A stretch of 64,000 nucleotides of DNA. It comes from Periplaneta americana. Lineage: Eukaryota > Arthropoda > Insecta > Blattodea > Blattidae. Position 1 is the stretch's first letter. Each line of letters opens with the position of its first letter. A model generated the notes under the pieces. The model was not told the origin of the DNA. It searched no databases and worked only from the letters and a program-made list of their open reading frames with translations. The stretch is from the NCBI RefSeq assembly GCF_040183065.1, contig NC_091119.1, positions 63,536,392-63,600,391 on the forward strand, in the 5' to 3' direction. Positions 36,338 through 48,830 of the stretch are shown one piece after another. Both the position numbers and the translations under genes were made by a program.

Positions 36338-37325
36338 ACTAGTGCTGAGGTAGTTACGGTGATTTCTGAAGTGAAAATAGTTCAATTTATAAGGGTGAAA
36401 TCAAAAATAATTTTTGTAGCCTTTCCTTGTCCTTAATTGGAAATTTGAGTAACTTCATATGACGACAATATTTCTTCCTTCTTCTGCAGTTAACATAATC
36501 GCAGATGGACATTTCTAAATGAAGTTTGTTACACAGAAACCTTTGAGACAATATTGACACTTGAAATTCTTTATATAGTTCATCTATAAGAGTTAAACTA
36601 GCGCTGAGGTAGTTTCCTTCATACTCCGCTTATTCACCTTGCATACATGAGTCTGTAAACAGGTTAGGTTTGGTCAGTGCTGTCATGGTAATTTTTTTCT
36701 TGGCCATACACCCCACCCCTTGTTTTCTCCCTTGAAATATATTTTACTCTCCTCTCTCTATCTCTCCAATTGCCATTTAATTTTTTTTTTTTAATATTAA
36801 AGAAGAAGTAAATAAATTGTTTTGCTTTACAATTTAATTGTACAAGTTTGATTTAAAGAATACACCATGTAGCACCACCATAGATGCACACTTGTCTCGA
36901 TGAATCTTGGAGTGTATATTTGCAGCACTTCTTGTTTTTCAACCATTATTTTATATAATTCTGGATTCCAGTGCTGAAGAGGTGGATAATTTTTGTTTAT
37001 GAACATCAAACAAAATAGGTACAGTAGGAACAGGAAGAGATGATCTAAGATCTGTATAGATCTCCACGTACAAAACTTAGGCACCATATGCCGTATGGCT
37101 CCTTACAGACAAAATTTTCATTTCCCCATACGATTAATTAAAAAAAAATTGTAGGTTCCATACGATATATGGCCTCATGTGGCCTCCATGGCAGCACTGG
37201 GGTCAGTTAGTTTAGGCACTTTTACACCTTGCATATACAATCAACTGCATCTCCACAAAAAAATTCCTTATAAATTGAACGGTTTTCACTTCAGAAATCA
37301 CAGGAACCGCTTCACCCAGGTAAGT
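36338..37325. repeat. MITE-family termini (GCTGAGGTAG ends), nested or tandem
   Basis: The terminal phrase 'acta(g)tgctgaggtagtt' occurs in plus orientation at about 36340 and 36597. A matching inverted end lies at about 37285-37320 ('acttcagaaatcacaggaac'). Copies of this end also occur at 29460-29495 and at 42970 and 43145. The interior is non-coding. At least two insertions seem overlaid. Confidence 0.55.
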
Positions 37326-37810
37326 AGTTAGCAGTTAATCATTTCAAAGCTCTTGTTATATTATGAAATAGCATCACACAATGCTGCCAAAATAAATGTT
37401 CCCAGTGTTAAAATTACAGAGTGTAAATTTCGCTTAGGACAGTTTTTGCTCTGGAAAATTAAAGGAAACAAACAGTATATCAAACCAGCAGCTGAGACAC
37501 AAAGCACCTGAAATTCGAAAGTGGTTAAAAATTTTTATACTTCGTTCTTTCTTATTTACCAGCAACAGAAGTACCGGTATCAGATTTTTTGCAGAGCTAA
37601 TATCAGAGGCCCCTCCTATTAGAGAATGTTTTGAATATTATTATATTCTGGAAAACTACATTGGCACATCAACCTCCCCTCCCCCCGCCTGAATTCTAGG
37701 CTGAAGCACGAAAATTTCGAAATGTACAAACTACAGATGCGGCAGAATATTACCACAATGGTCTTCAGCAAGAATTTTGTAAGACATATCCAAATATCTT
37801 CATGGTCATT

Positions 37811-37954
37811 ACTTACTTACTTACTTACTTACAAATGGCTTTTAAGGAACCCGAAGGTTCATTGCCGCCCTCACATAAGCCCGCCATCGGTCCCTATCCT
37901 GTGCAAGATTAATCCAGTCTCTATCATCATACCCCACCTCCCTCAAATCCATTT
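37811..37954 (-). mobile_element. RTE-like LINE, 144-bp truncated insertion with 16-bp target duplication
   Basis: The minus strand encodes only KMDLREVGYDDRDWINLAQD and the last residues, with the (AAGT)n tail seen as repeated 'actt' at 37811-37830. The flanks are an exact duplication TATCTTCATGGTCATT (37795-37810 and 37955-37970). It belongs to the family at 9834-10812. Confidence 0.92.
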
Positions 37955-37970
37955 TATCTTCATGGTCATT

Positions 37971-39840
37971 ATATGTATTAAAATAAAACATATATTACAT
38001 GTGAAGTATCTACTAAAAATGAGAGAAATAGAAATGGGAAGGACAATAAAAAAAGTGGAATGGACAAACACTAAGAAATTATTCATCTTGAATCAGTATG
38101 AACAATAGGATACTTTTTTTTGGTGCTAGTGGTATAGAATATGAAATTAAGTTGCATCAATAAGTTTTTCGAGTTTAGCATTACTTTAAGTATTTATTGT
38201 CCCCTGTTGGAAAGATGGAATTACTTTGTTTGAAACTTGATGAAATTTTATTGTACCTTAACTCAATTTATTAAGGTAAAATAAAATTCAAAATAATAAC
38301 TGCAGGCCATTTTAAAATAAATCTGTTGGATGTAAATTATTTCTTAATTTATTAGGACCATAAAGGTATTGTTACAAGCGATAGATTGAATCATTTTTAT
38401 CTTAATAATTTAATGTAGGATGATTATTTCGGGAATTGTTATGCTCTAAATTGTGAGGATATTTTAATACTTTTTTAAAATATAAATTTGGAATATGTTT
38501 CCAGTTAGTAAAGAGTAATTCAGAGAGACAGAGGTCTCAAGCATATTTAATGACACATGCCAGAATTATTAAATATGAAAAAAAGAGTTCTTGCACTAAC
38601 ATACTGTTTATAAAGTAACCAAATCTTAAGAAATACAGTATATGTACTGGTATTCTATATAAAGGCATAGGAGTGAATATAAATCTGTTTTAAGGAATTC
38701 CTATTTAATATTCCTGCTATAGGAACATGACAAAATAAATACAACGCAGCATGGAAGCTAATTCAACTTTATCGAGTATTGTTGATGAGATGTGTTATGA
38801 AGGTAGACCGAATCATTCAATATAAATGTATAAATAGGACGAATAATAATAGATTAATTTCAATGTATGTAGTATCAAAACTGAAAGCGGTAACTAGTCT
38901 ATGAATGATGTCTTAACAAGTATAAATAAAATGGACTCTTGACAATAGACACACATTTGGCTTCAATAATAACTAGGACTTCAAGGAATTTATGGTAGCT
39001 CACCTGTCAGGCAAAACTCTGAATAGTCTGCATTGTCGAACTATAGAAGCGCGATTAAAAAGTATTTTTTTCCCCACCCATTACATATGATTGCTTTTTT
39101 CAAGTCCCGGTAATAACATTATTAAATTAATTATCCCACATATTTGGGTGGTGCCTTTCTCTTTGTTTCTGACATAATTTATGAGAGTTTCTCTTTTACA
39201 CTTCAATAGAGAAATACAACTTTCAGTGGACAATGAACGTGTAACTCTAATGGAACTCTAAGAACCACAGCATTAATGTTTTCTTCTTTTCTTTCATGCC
39301 CTTTAGTTTTTGTTGCAGATAACATCATGCTATTGGATAATTATACATGCACCTTTCTAATAAAATTGGCATATATTTCACTGGTCTCAGAAGTAAAATT
39401 AAATGTATAATAGCTTCTCGGTGCAAAATATTTACTGAAAATTATTGTAGGATTTGAATAGAAATGCCACTTCTCAGGCAAGGTTATTCGTGGATGACTG
39501 TATAATATATAGAAAAAATTAGTGATAAATCTTGTATCACCGCCTTGCAAAACTAGCTTGACGTTATTGAAAACTGGACTACAACAAAATTAAAATCAAT
39601 GTGAGCAAAAGTAAATCAATATGTATCCTTCTGTAAAACACAAAATTAAATTCGTCTCATATACCAATTAAATAGATCACCAGTGCCACAAGTAAACACT
39701 TAGGTACTGTATATATTTTAGTAACAAACTGGTTGAAATAAGTCACTAATATTACAAGGATAGCCTGAAAACACTACATTTCTTTATGTGTATTCTTAAG
39801 AAAGCTAACTGAAAGTCAAAAGAATTAATGTACATAACCC
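37971..39840. other. nothing recognised
   Basis: AT-rich intergenic DNA. No coding, RNA or repeat signature identified by eye. Confidence 0.45.
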
Positions 39841-39845
39841 ATGTT

Positions 39846-40102
39846 CGGTCCACTGCTGTGGAGTAATGGTAGGCACATCTGACCGTGAAATGAGTGGGTC
39901 CGGGTTCAAATCCTGATTGGGGCAAGTTACCTGGTTGAGGTTTTTTCCGAGGTTTTCCCCAATTGTAAGGCGAATGTCATGTAATCTATGGCGAATCCTC
40001 AACCTCATCTCGCCAAATATCATTTCACTATCACCAATCCCATTGAGGCTAAATAACCTAGTAGTTGATACAACATCGTTAAATAATCAATTTAAAAAAA
40101 AA
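39846..40102 (+). mobile_element. tRNA-derived SINE
   Basis: tRNA-like head (A box 'atggtaggcacatctg', B box GGTTCAAATCC), then 'caagttacctggttgaggtt', body 'ctcatctcgccaaatat', and end 'acatcgttaaataatcaat' plus an A run. Similar to 60215-60478 in the body; related to, but distinct from, the 27538 family. Confidence 0.85.
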
Positions 40103-41830
40103 GACGTCAGATAAGCAGAGGAAGTTACAAAAGCTTGTGGTGGTGAATTTAAAGTTTCCGTGATGTTCAAGAAAGGAAAGTACTACAAATGGGAGGAAAA
40201 ATAGATAGCCTATATTGGTATATTCAGCACATGATATTACACAGGAAATATCACCACATATGGTTGTAAATAACCAAGAACATTTTAAATCTGAATGTGT
40301 ATTTTAGTGTAATCAAGTGTTGCTTTGTATAATAAGAACTGTAGGCACTGTGTATAAATCTCGATATGCATCTGAAAAAAATAGTAATCAACTTGGCAGA
40401 AATGTTCGTGTGTCACAATATAATTCGTAATATTTTATTTGTTAATGGCACTGTTATTTTGATTAAAGTATGTCAGCAGTTACATGTACTACACAAGTGT
40501 CTTAATTCTTTGGAAAACAACTATTTATGGCATTTGGAACAATAATATGAACATTTTCCATTTTGGTAATAAATTAAGTGGCAAGAAAATGTTCGTCACA
40601 CCATATAATATTTCATATTTTTTACACGATTAATTATTCCTTTTCATTAAGATTTTCTGTTTATATTTTGGAATGCTTACGTTAAAAGACAGTGATGTCT
40701 CTTTCATAAACTCTTAAGTATTTAATTAAATATCCTGTGAAGATCATAGTTACTTCGAAAATGTTGTGTGTGTCACTATGGAATGACCCATCAGTATTGT
40801 TAGTATTGTTACAAATTACAAAACCTGAAACTGTTAAAATGGGATCAGGAGTAGTGACAAAAAAATGTAATGTTTTAGGCCTACATCAACATGACTATTT
40901 TAATCCAGTGTCTAATAGTTTTTAAGATTTGAAGGCCTTTTGAGGTAAACAGTATTGAAAATGTGAGGGAAGGGGTATTTCTTGGTAATGGATTAGGCCT
41001 GTATATTTTATATTATTATTAACTATATATTGTTAAAGTACCTAGTAAATATCGTAATATGTATATTATATAATACTGTAAACGAGACATCACAGGCTGC
41101 AAACTAGATTATTCTTGTTTTTGTATAATTATACGAACATGTATGAAATAAACAAGACTACTATTGCTTAGGTTAGGATAGTATTACTTATATATTGTAA
41201 TCAGGCTATATGCACAAATTTTCCAATATACTGCTATCATAACTAAATAGGTAATGTTAACATTAATTTTCATAAGTTTTTGTGGTGCAAGTTAAAATAA
41301 TTCAAAGTAAAGTATAACGAAACTCCGACAACATTATAATTATGAACGTCAAATTCTCTTATTTTATTTATTTTTCAGTGTTTGGTCCCTTATTTCCCAT
41401 TATTCTTTGGATTTATCTTAGTAAAATATCAATTAACGGATAAATTATGTTATACACTCAGTTGATAATATAAATAATATTCACGACAAATATATAAAAA
41501 CAGAAGAGATAACGAATCATAATTTAGCCGACCGATAACTTTATAACATGGTCTACATATTCTATATTCTATATAGGTACATTGGCTTTGCGCCGAGAGA
41601 TTGTATTGCATTCTATTCAATACAAAGGCGTACTTTATCTTATCTCTTCGCTTCGCCCACGTGACAACTATATTTAGCTCCCTCGTTCCGAACTTGCCGA
41701 GGTCATATAGGCCAATATTTATCCATGGTCATCAGTTGTCGACAGTACATACGAGATAATCTCGTAAGCAGGAAATAATCGATTTAGACCGACCAGACCG
41801 GTTCAGAGTTCGTGTCTCGTGATGGTGTTG
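40103..41830. other. nothing recognised
   Basis: AT-rich intergenic DNA with no recognised feature. Confidence 0.45.
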
Positions 41831-41925
41831 GTCGTTGTGCCATCTGTTGACGATTATTGAACTACATCAAGCCGGCCTCGACTGCAAACCCTAAAGCCTA
41901 TATAAAAGAGCTATCTGTTAGTATA

Positions 41926-41995
41926 TATGATCTAGGATCATAGCTACAAGCTACATGACTAAAAATTAAGCTACGTTTAGCCGAATTCGGCCACC
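41926..41995 (-). repeat. right member of a distant inverted repeat pair (partner 34960-35050)
   Basis: Reverse-complement match with differences; see the partner. Either two copies of one repeat in opposite orientation or the ends of a roughly 7-kb element. Confidence 0.5.
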
Positions 41996-42969
41996 GTTGG
42001 CAACGCTGGTACGTACCTATGTATGCAATCACTGCCATCGTGATCTAATACAGGCCGTAAGGCAGACCACGTGACTCGCTTAACAGCTGATCGCGAAAGG
42101 CGGTCTTTCAACCATATGAATTAGTTGCAGTGCATGAAGAATAACATATATTTCTCTGAAATGCAGTGTAATTGCATCAGTAAAATTTTAAACTGTGATT
42201 GTGAGACACTTGAGACACAATTTACTTGCAATTTAAGGTATAATATTATTTTTGGTGTGAAAATTACGTTGTTGCAGGCAAAGTTCGTATGTGTAATACC
42301 TGCATTTATTTCGATTAAATATTGCGCCCTAATATGGTTAAGTGAAATTTTGGTCTTATAAACAGTAGGCTAAATATGTGTAATAATATATACGTGAAAG
42401 TGAAACATTGACTGGCATGTAAAGTAAGTTGTGATTGGGCCTAAGTGCAGCGTTACCGATGTTACTCTTGTCTAATCCATTATTGCTAGTTTACCGTATT
42501 TGTCTTATTAAATTTAAATTATTGCGCCCTTTTTATTTGTGAATAACCTACATTATACGAGTAAATAATACGACGTTTGATAATATACACAATTTGAACT
42601 AAAAACGAGATACATATAGTTAGTATATTACGAAAAATTATACCCTATAGTTTTCATTACTGTTACAGTATCTAGAATTGTAATTAGTTGAAATAAAGCA
42701 CTCATGCTTCATTACGAAATTCTTGCACATTCATTTATGCACGTTTCAACAATTTTCAGTTGCATCGCACGCTTATTTTAATGTGTTGAAGTTATAGGTT
42801 ATGTTTATTCTATCAGTACTTGCCTTATTTCCATATTCGCAATTATGCATTATAATTAAGCATAACGCTACGTATAACTCATAAATGCAATTTGTCTACA
42901 CTTCAATTGTATTTATTCGTTTCAGACGGTACTCCAGTCTGAAGTCTGATTAGTTTAATATGTTACTAG

Positions 42970-43146
42970 GGCTAAACTAGCGCTGAGGTAGTTCCCTTCG
43001 TATTCATACATCTTGCATATACAAATTAGTTCGGTTCGTTCAGGATTTTAATATGCCTTGCTTATAGGATCAAACGCATCTCGACAAAAAATAAATTCAA
43101 CTGTTTTCAGTTCAGAAATTACCGGAACTATACCTCAGCGCTACTA
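42970..43146. mobile_element. short MITE with GCTGAGGTAG ends
   Basis: The left end is CTAGCGCTGAGGTAGTTCCC. The right end reads, reverse-complemented, TAGCGCTGAGGTATAGTTCC. About 175 bp; the interior contains 'tcagaaattaccgg'. Confidence 0.7.
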
Positions 43147-43151
43147 AGTAA

Positions 43152-43800
43152 TATAACATATGTACATTTCATAGGAGGGACTGTGGTGAATTTTCTACCT
43201 ATAAGTAAGGACGGTAACCGTGTTCTGAAGTTTATCCTAAAAATATATTCTTCTTTATTAAATCTCAAAACCGTTATCGTTCTCAACTTAAGCCTAAAAT
43301 GTTGACGCAGATAGGTTATGTTAACATGGTAAATTCTCTTCACATAAAAATAACAGTTTTATTTATTATTCCTGCCACATTATGCAACACATAAATGGCA
43401 CTTATGCACATATTACATTGAATAAAAATTTAATTGTATTATTTATTTGTTCCCTCCTATACTGAGTTGTAATGAATTGTATTTATCTAACCTACCAGAT
43501 TAACACACAACTGTACATACACTAATTTCATAGGAGGGACTGTGGTAAATTTTGTACCTACAAGTAAGGAAGGTAGATGTGCTAAATTAAAATCACAATA
43601 TAAATAATTCTTCTTTATTAAATCTCAAAATAGCTTCCATTCCGAACTTAAAATGTTGATGCAACCAGGTTATGTTACCATGTAAAACTCCGCTCACATT
43701 AAAATAACACAGTTTTGTAATTATTTCTGCAACATATTATGCAATAAGAAGTGTGAAGGGGTCTTATACACACATTACACTAAATAAAATTGAGCGCTGA
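43152..43800 (+). repeat. tandem direct duplication, about 360-bp period
   Basis: The phrase 'atttcataggagggactgtg' occurs at 43165 and 43525, and later phrases ('ttcttctttattaaatctca', 'ggttatgtta') follow in the same order at the same spacing. The copies have clearly diverged. Confidence 0.8.
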
Positions 43801-44149
43801 CGCGCATTAAAGAAATATATTTCACTCAGCTCCGTATACTCAAATAGAAAAGCCCGACTCATCGAGTGACGTCACACAACCTGCATTACGGCCTGGTCTA
43901 GATCACGATGGCAGTGATGCAATCCTAGATCAAGGATGCAATTGACGGTGTAGTGTACGAAGCCGACACTAGAGTGGCATAAAAAGCGCAATTATATTAA
44001 TTGTCTATGAATATATTTACGCAATGAACGTCTGTCACTTTAACCGAACCAAGAAGTGATACACACTTTCCATAATTTAGTCTACATTTTTATGAAATTC
44101 ACCAGTTCCTAAAACTGTATAGTTTGTATTTAAAATTTGGAAGTGATGT

Positions 44150-44780
44150 GTGAAGAAAAATCTGGAGATTTTCAACTACAGTTTAGCGGTTTTTTAAGCT
44201 TGTGCAGCGGTAAATGGAATTCTGAGTTGGCAACACTACAGCAAACTCGTAAAGCGAAGTTTTGATTTGCTGCAGCGACGGTGAAGCAAATGCAAAGAGT
44301 TTGTAATATATAAGGAAGTATTACAAACTCTTTGAGCAAATGTAACCGTGCGTTTTTTTTAAAGCGCTTCATACCTTTGCTGCAGCAAATGAGGGTCGAA
44401 AAAAAACGTAAGTAGGTCAAATGACTGCAAAATGGTGGACAATTAATATTGGCTTCTATTTCTGCCGTAATACATTTAACCCTAAAAGAACCAAACATGT
44501 TAAATAATTTCGACTTCCATGGTAATGACATGGAATTATTATTACTAGACGATTTTGACAATAATAAACGTTGCAAAAGACCAAAACACATTCCGCCATG
44601 ATGGATCGTGCAGCAAACTCGTAAAGGGAAGTTTTGATTTGCTGCACGCTTGCTACAGCGCTGCTGCAGCGACGGTGAAGCAAATGTAATAAAAGAACGG
44701 TTTTGCTGCAATGCTTTACGTCTTGCTAAAAAAAAAAAAAAGCACGGTATAGGAGTAATGGAAGAAACGCCAAGATCATC
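44150..44780 (+). mobile_element. probable Harbinger-type remnant with internal duplication
   Basis: The segment 'cagcaaactcgtaaag(c/g)ga' followed by 'agttttgatttgctgca' occurs at 44239 and 44611, each leading to 'cagcgacggtgaagcaaatg'. Between them a plus-strand frame reads GNDMELLLLDDFDNNKRCKR then PKHIPP, which faintly resembles the acidic start of Harbinger transposases. The assignment is weak. Confidence 0.4.
44293..44334. repeat. inserted hairpin H3 (42 bp, 16-bp arms)
   Basis: Arm CAAAGAGTTTGTAATA, 10-base loop 'tataaggaag', exact reverse complement. Flanked by AGCAAATG at 44285-44292 and 44335-44342. The paralogous copy of this segment at 44671-44690 has the sequence 'gacggtgaagcaaatgtaa' with a single AGCAAATG and no hairpin, which is a natural empty site. 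Confidence 0.92.
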
Positions 44781-45198
44781 CACTGCAAAACAAAATAAAC
44801 TTCAAAGGGAAGTTTAAAGAAACGCTACATGTTTTATGAAACTGTCGTAAATTAGTACGGGGCTAGTTTTGGTGGTATGCAGTTTTAGTGATCCATTCTT
44901 AACCTCTCCCCTTTCTTTATTATCGCATTGTCCATTTCACAGACTGTTCAGTATCTGCATCACAAAAAGACCAATGAATAACACGTCTGAATCTTGAAAG
45001 CACCTAATGTTTTCGTAAAACTAACCATTGTGTTTGTGTTTATAAAAATCTGTTTGGCAGGTGAAATGCTTTTAAAAGCAGATAATTTATATAACTTTTT
45101 AAAATACTGTTATATTGTAAAACCGTACAGGAAAATGTTGAATACATGACACTTTATATGTATTGTACTTGATTTCAGGTATATTTTAATTGGAAATA

Positions 45199-45381
45199 AT
45201 GTTTAACCAAAGTACTCTCGGAGGATCTTCAAGTTTCGGCGCAACCACTGCACCATCATCAGCCAACCCGATGAAGGATTTTGAGGTTACCTCACCTCCA
45301 GATGATTCTGTATCGTCATTAGCTTTCAGTCCGGCCACAATTCCCCAAAACTTTCTCATCGCTGGAAGTTGGGATAACAAT
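45199..45381 (+). CDS. Rae1: Rae1 exon 1 (first coding exon)
   Basis: Rae1/Gle2 is a WD40 beta-propeller that binds nucleoporin Nup98 and mRNA export cargo, and also acts at the spindle. A likely 5' UTR acceptor lies at 45178. The ATG at 45199 is chosen because [15 protein letters not shown] is the expected start; an upstream TTG is not needed. The family signature [20 protein letters not shown] and [10 protein letters not shown] (first blade) follow. The donor is GTAAGT at 45382 in phase 0. 61 codons. It is the same orientation as the kinesin copy, with a 5' non-coding exon probably upstream. Confidence 0.95.
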
Positions 45382-45638
45382 GTAAGTGAATCTTAGGGTC
45401 ATTGTTACTTATGTCCCGCCCACTATAGAGACATAGGCCAATACACAAGTATAACTTGTTGCTTCTTTGACAGGTTAGGTTTGGTTAGTTTAGGTTTTTG
45501 TTATAGCTTACCTTGCATATACGATTATAGCGCAACATTGGCAGTGATAAAAGTGAAATATTCGTTCAGTGGGCGTTGGTTACTCTACGTTCACCCCTAC
45601 TTCTATGCGCTATGTATTAGAACGGTACAACTTTGCTC
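45382..45638. other. Rae1 intron 1, 5' part
   Basis: Includes 'caggttaggtttggttag' and 'accttgcatatacga', phrases shared with 36660 and 37230, so part of a dispersed repeat is present. Confidence 0.5.
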
Positions 45639-45645
45639 TATACCT

Positions 45646-45647
<2 letters not shown>

Positions 45648-45695
<48 letters not shown>
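45648..45695. repeat. poly-T tract, 48 bp
   Basis: Uninterrupted T run inside the left terminus of the PIF-like element. The corresponding right end has only about six A/T bases, so it expanded after insertion. Confidence 0.9.
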
Positions 45696-45701
<6 letters not shown>

Positions 45702-45956
45702 GGACATGACAGGAGCGTTTCGATCGGAAAAACAACTGAATGTCACATAGCATGGTAAGTCTGTTGCTATAGGCTCCGTGCGTATAGCAATGTGCTGCTA
45801 CAAGCGGATACTACGAGATCTACTTGTAGGCTTGTCATCAACAGCTGTGTGCGCTCTGTGTTAACAGCTGACTGCTGAAAGATTCGAATAGGAGTAATTT
45901 TATACGCATTTATTCAATCTTTCATACAGTGTTGTCTTTAGATTACTATTTTGAAA

Positions 45957-46115
45957 ATGTCGAAGCGGTCCAGCAAAATTATGTGCTATATTTTTGGCTA
46001 TAATAATAAATATTGTAATACAGAGAAAACTGTGAAGCTTCATCGATTTCCATCACGAACCCACGAAATGGATTTGAAAAGACGGTGGATATTAGCAGTA
46101 AATCGGAAGAAGTAA
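45957..46115 (+). pseudogene. THAP-type zinc-finger fragment
   Basis: A 52-codon frame reads MSKRSSKIMCYIFGYNNKYC, then VKLHRFPSRTHEMDLKRRWI and LAVNRKK before a stop. Spacing and residues (Cys, 'YN', 'xLHRFP', 'RRWxxAVxR') follow the THAP DNA-binding domain, with one zinc ligand apparently changed to Tyr. In ISL2EU-type elements a THAP domain belongs to the transposase or an accessory protein. Here it is on the opposite strand from the DDE domain. Confidence 0.7.
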
Positions 46116-47989
46116 ATTTAAATTAAGTATTTGGGATTTAAGTATTTTAACTAATAGGAATGAGTTGCCTAGATTCAAATCCCCCTAAACGCTATTTTTA
46201 CACATTTTCATGTTTTTATACCATTTGAATCTGTATAATGAATTCTAATACCGTTATAAATATTGAGGTTGAAAGCCCGCTCAATTGGGCTGAAATAGAG
46301 CGATGAAAATTGACTTTAGTTTCAAAATTACCTATAGAACGTAAACTTATGAATTTGTTAGAGTCGAAATCCTCTATCAACAAAAGAGCCAATCGATGAT
46401 GATGATGATGCGGTCACGTGACATTATGGCGGTCATGCATTCTTTTGTAGCTTAAATACGATTCTGTTGTGAAACGTAGTTATGTTTTTTGTTGCAAGTC
46501 ACAGTAAAAATGAGCGAATTTAGTGCACATGCTTCTCTTGTTCCACCGGATAGATCCATAAAGCGACAGAGACAAAGAGAAAACTGGAAAAGAAATAGAA
46601 TGCGCCAAGATAGGTAATTAACACAACCTCCAAGTTTGTTTACGTCCGTTTTATTATGTGCGAGTACCTACTATTATTGCAGTCAACATCAACATTGCTA
46701 CAGGTTGTCCCCCATTCCAAACACAAGATGAAAATATTCCGATGTACAACATTACGAATGATTGATATAATGAAGTTCCATAAGATATTTTATCAGTCTA
46801 AAGAAAAATACAACAGGATAATTGTATTCTACAACACTGCAAGTGTTCTACAGTAAAGACTACCTGTGTACAGAATTCAAAGAGAGGATTAACATTTAAA
46901 TACAACATTCGTTGTTCGTCTACAGGTTCCCTAATTCCTGTTTGGAAGATAAAGGTTCCCCAGAATAAAAACTGTATTGGAGCAGAGCAATGCAATTTTG
47001 GTAATGCCATCCTTTATGAATGAAGGTCAACCTTGAATCATTGTTGTATGTGCGGATTCACGTGAAACTGCAAACTGTGCTGCTAGACAATCGATAGATC
47101 TCTTTTCACTCCTTTCTAACAATGATCTAATTTTGTCCAGTTTCACTTCTTAAAATAGTCCTTCTCCTCTATGCTTCTTTGTGCAACACCAAAGCAGTAC
47201 CGGTAGTCTATTATTGACTGGTACATTTACACCAGGAAATGTTCTTACTCTGTAACTTATACGATGTATATTTTGCAATTAATAATACGCGCTGTTCCTC
47301 TTTTTTATTCGAAGAATGGAACGTACCCCTTCGATCTTGGTGCACCCCTCAACGTACAGAGTACTTACTTGAGTAATTATCTGTGTAGACTAATGATGTG
47401 TTGTAGCCCCCCTCCCTACTTGTTACAATTATACGTCCACTTGAAGGTCCAGAGCCTTGTTTCATAAAAGCTAATAGTCTTTTAATACAAATGTCTGACT
47501 TGTTATCTTGTCTAGTTTTACTGGATATTATTGAATTAATATTAACAAGGTTTGGTGAAATTGGCCAACAATTAGAAATATTAGAACACATATTAATGAA
47601 ATCATTTTATATTCAAACACATATTATTGAAATTATTTTATTTACTTTTTCATTGTTTGAAGCTTGAAAACAATTATATATGTATTTTTATATTTGCAAT
47701 AATTCATATTTTTATTTTACATTTCGCTTAGGCACCACTGATAGGACTCATGTACTACCAGTGGTGCGCGTATCATAGGTTGATAACCGCTGAATTACAC
47801 TGTTGACTTGTTGCGTGTAGCTTTGTAACTTTTATGAAACAGGCCCCTGAACGCAGCACTAGGGAAACTGACCATTTCCCTAATTATTCGTCCTGGACTT
47901 CTGGATTGTTATGTTGGTAATTATATCTAGTGGGGAGGAAGCTATAAAAATGTGTTATAAGATTACGCTTTCACTCCTTGAATGCAGCG

Positions 47990-48830
47990 TTCAACGTGGA
48001 TTCGCACACTAGCAGTATTATAAGACTCATCAACTTGATCATGTGTTAATGACCTTCATTCATAAAAAGTGGCATTACCAAAATTGCATTGCTCTCCTCC
48101 AATACAGTTTTTATTCCGGGGAAACCTTTATCTTCTATAATTTGATCTCCTGGTTCTATTAGTTTCAAAATTCCACAGTCATTTGTGATGAAACTATCAC
48201 TGGCTCTATCTCCATAACATTTGAAAATTAATCTTACCATACCACAAGGTGCAATTCCATTAAGATCTTTTGCAGTATATGCAGACTTATAATAAAGAGT
48301 ATCTATATATACACTGACTGATTTCAGGAGGTTGTTATGTTTTAACTTCAGTGCAGTCAATAATAGCTCTACAGCTCGGATAATTATCCTTAAAAACAGT
48401 AGGCAATATTGCATTAATAGTATCTTTGCCGGGCCAGAAAACAAACTTTTTAGTCGCCTGTGCAAGTATATGTAAAACAGATTGGAACATTATAGAAATA
48501 GTACTCGGTGAACATTGAAAATTACAGAAAGGGCAGCAAATGGCAAGGCTAACATAAAAGTCTATTTACTAATTTTTGCGTTGAGTAGTGTCTAACAGTA
48601 AGCTCAAAAATAAATTTAAAATGTCTGTGTTAACACCAGCCAGGGGATTTAATTGTAATTCATTAGAAATTGAACTATAACCACAAAATACTCTTTCTTC
48701 ATATGGGGAGTCAGGCCCAGACAGTTTACTGGCATACTTGGGTTTAGCATATAATGTGTGGAAAGTTGATATACACGGTTGTGTGCTGGCACTGTTTCCG
48801 TACAACTGTTTTTCTTGTAAATTCAATACG
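47990..48830 (-). pseudogene. DDE_Tnp_4 (PIF/ISL2EU) transposase, broken
   Basis: Minus strand from 48830 to 47990. It opens with FCGYSSISNELQLN and TDILNLFLSLLLDTTQRK, continues with SVSVYIDTLYYKSAYTAKDL NGIAPCGMV, and then carries the conserved catalytic stretch DRASDSFITNDCGILKLIEP GDQIIEDKGFPGI. The (G/D)RxSDxxIT and GDxIxADxGF motifs, with their Asp residues, identify the PIF/Harbinger-related DDE_Tnp_4 family. Several frame changes and stops separate the pieces, so it is inactive. Confidence 0.85.

Larger units (their letters stand above)
42025..43935. mobile_element. non-coding element with terminal inverted repeats, unknown family
   Basis: The left end contains 'cactgccatcgtgatcta' and 'caggccgtaa'. 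The right end, reverse-complemented, contains CACTGCCATCGTGATCTA and CAGGCCGTAATGCAGG. About 1.9 kb. It encloses a short GCTGAGGTAG-type MITE and a tandem duplication. No transposase frame found. Confidence 0.6.

Noticed and set aside
34960-41995. Idea that the 7-kb inverted-repeat-bounded region is a large DNA virus-like transposon.
   Set aside because: No coding sequence of such elements is visible between the repeats and the repeats are short and diverged.
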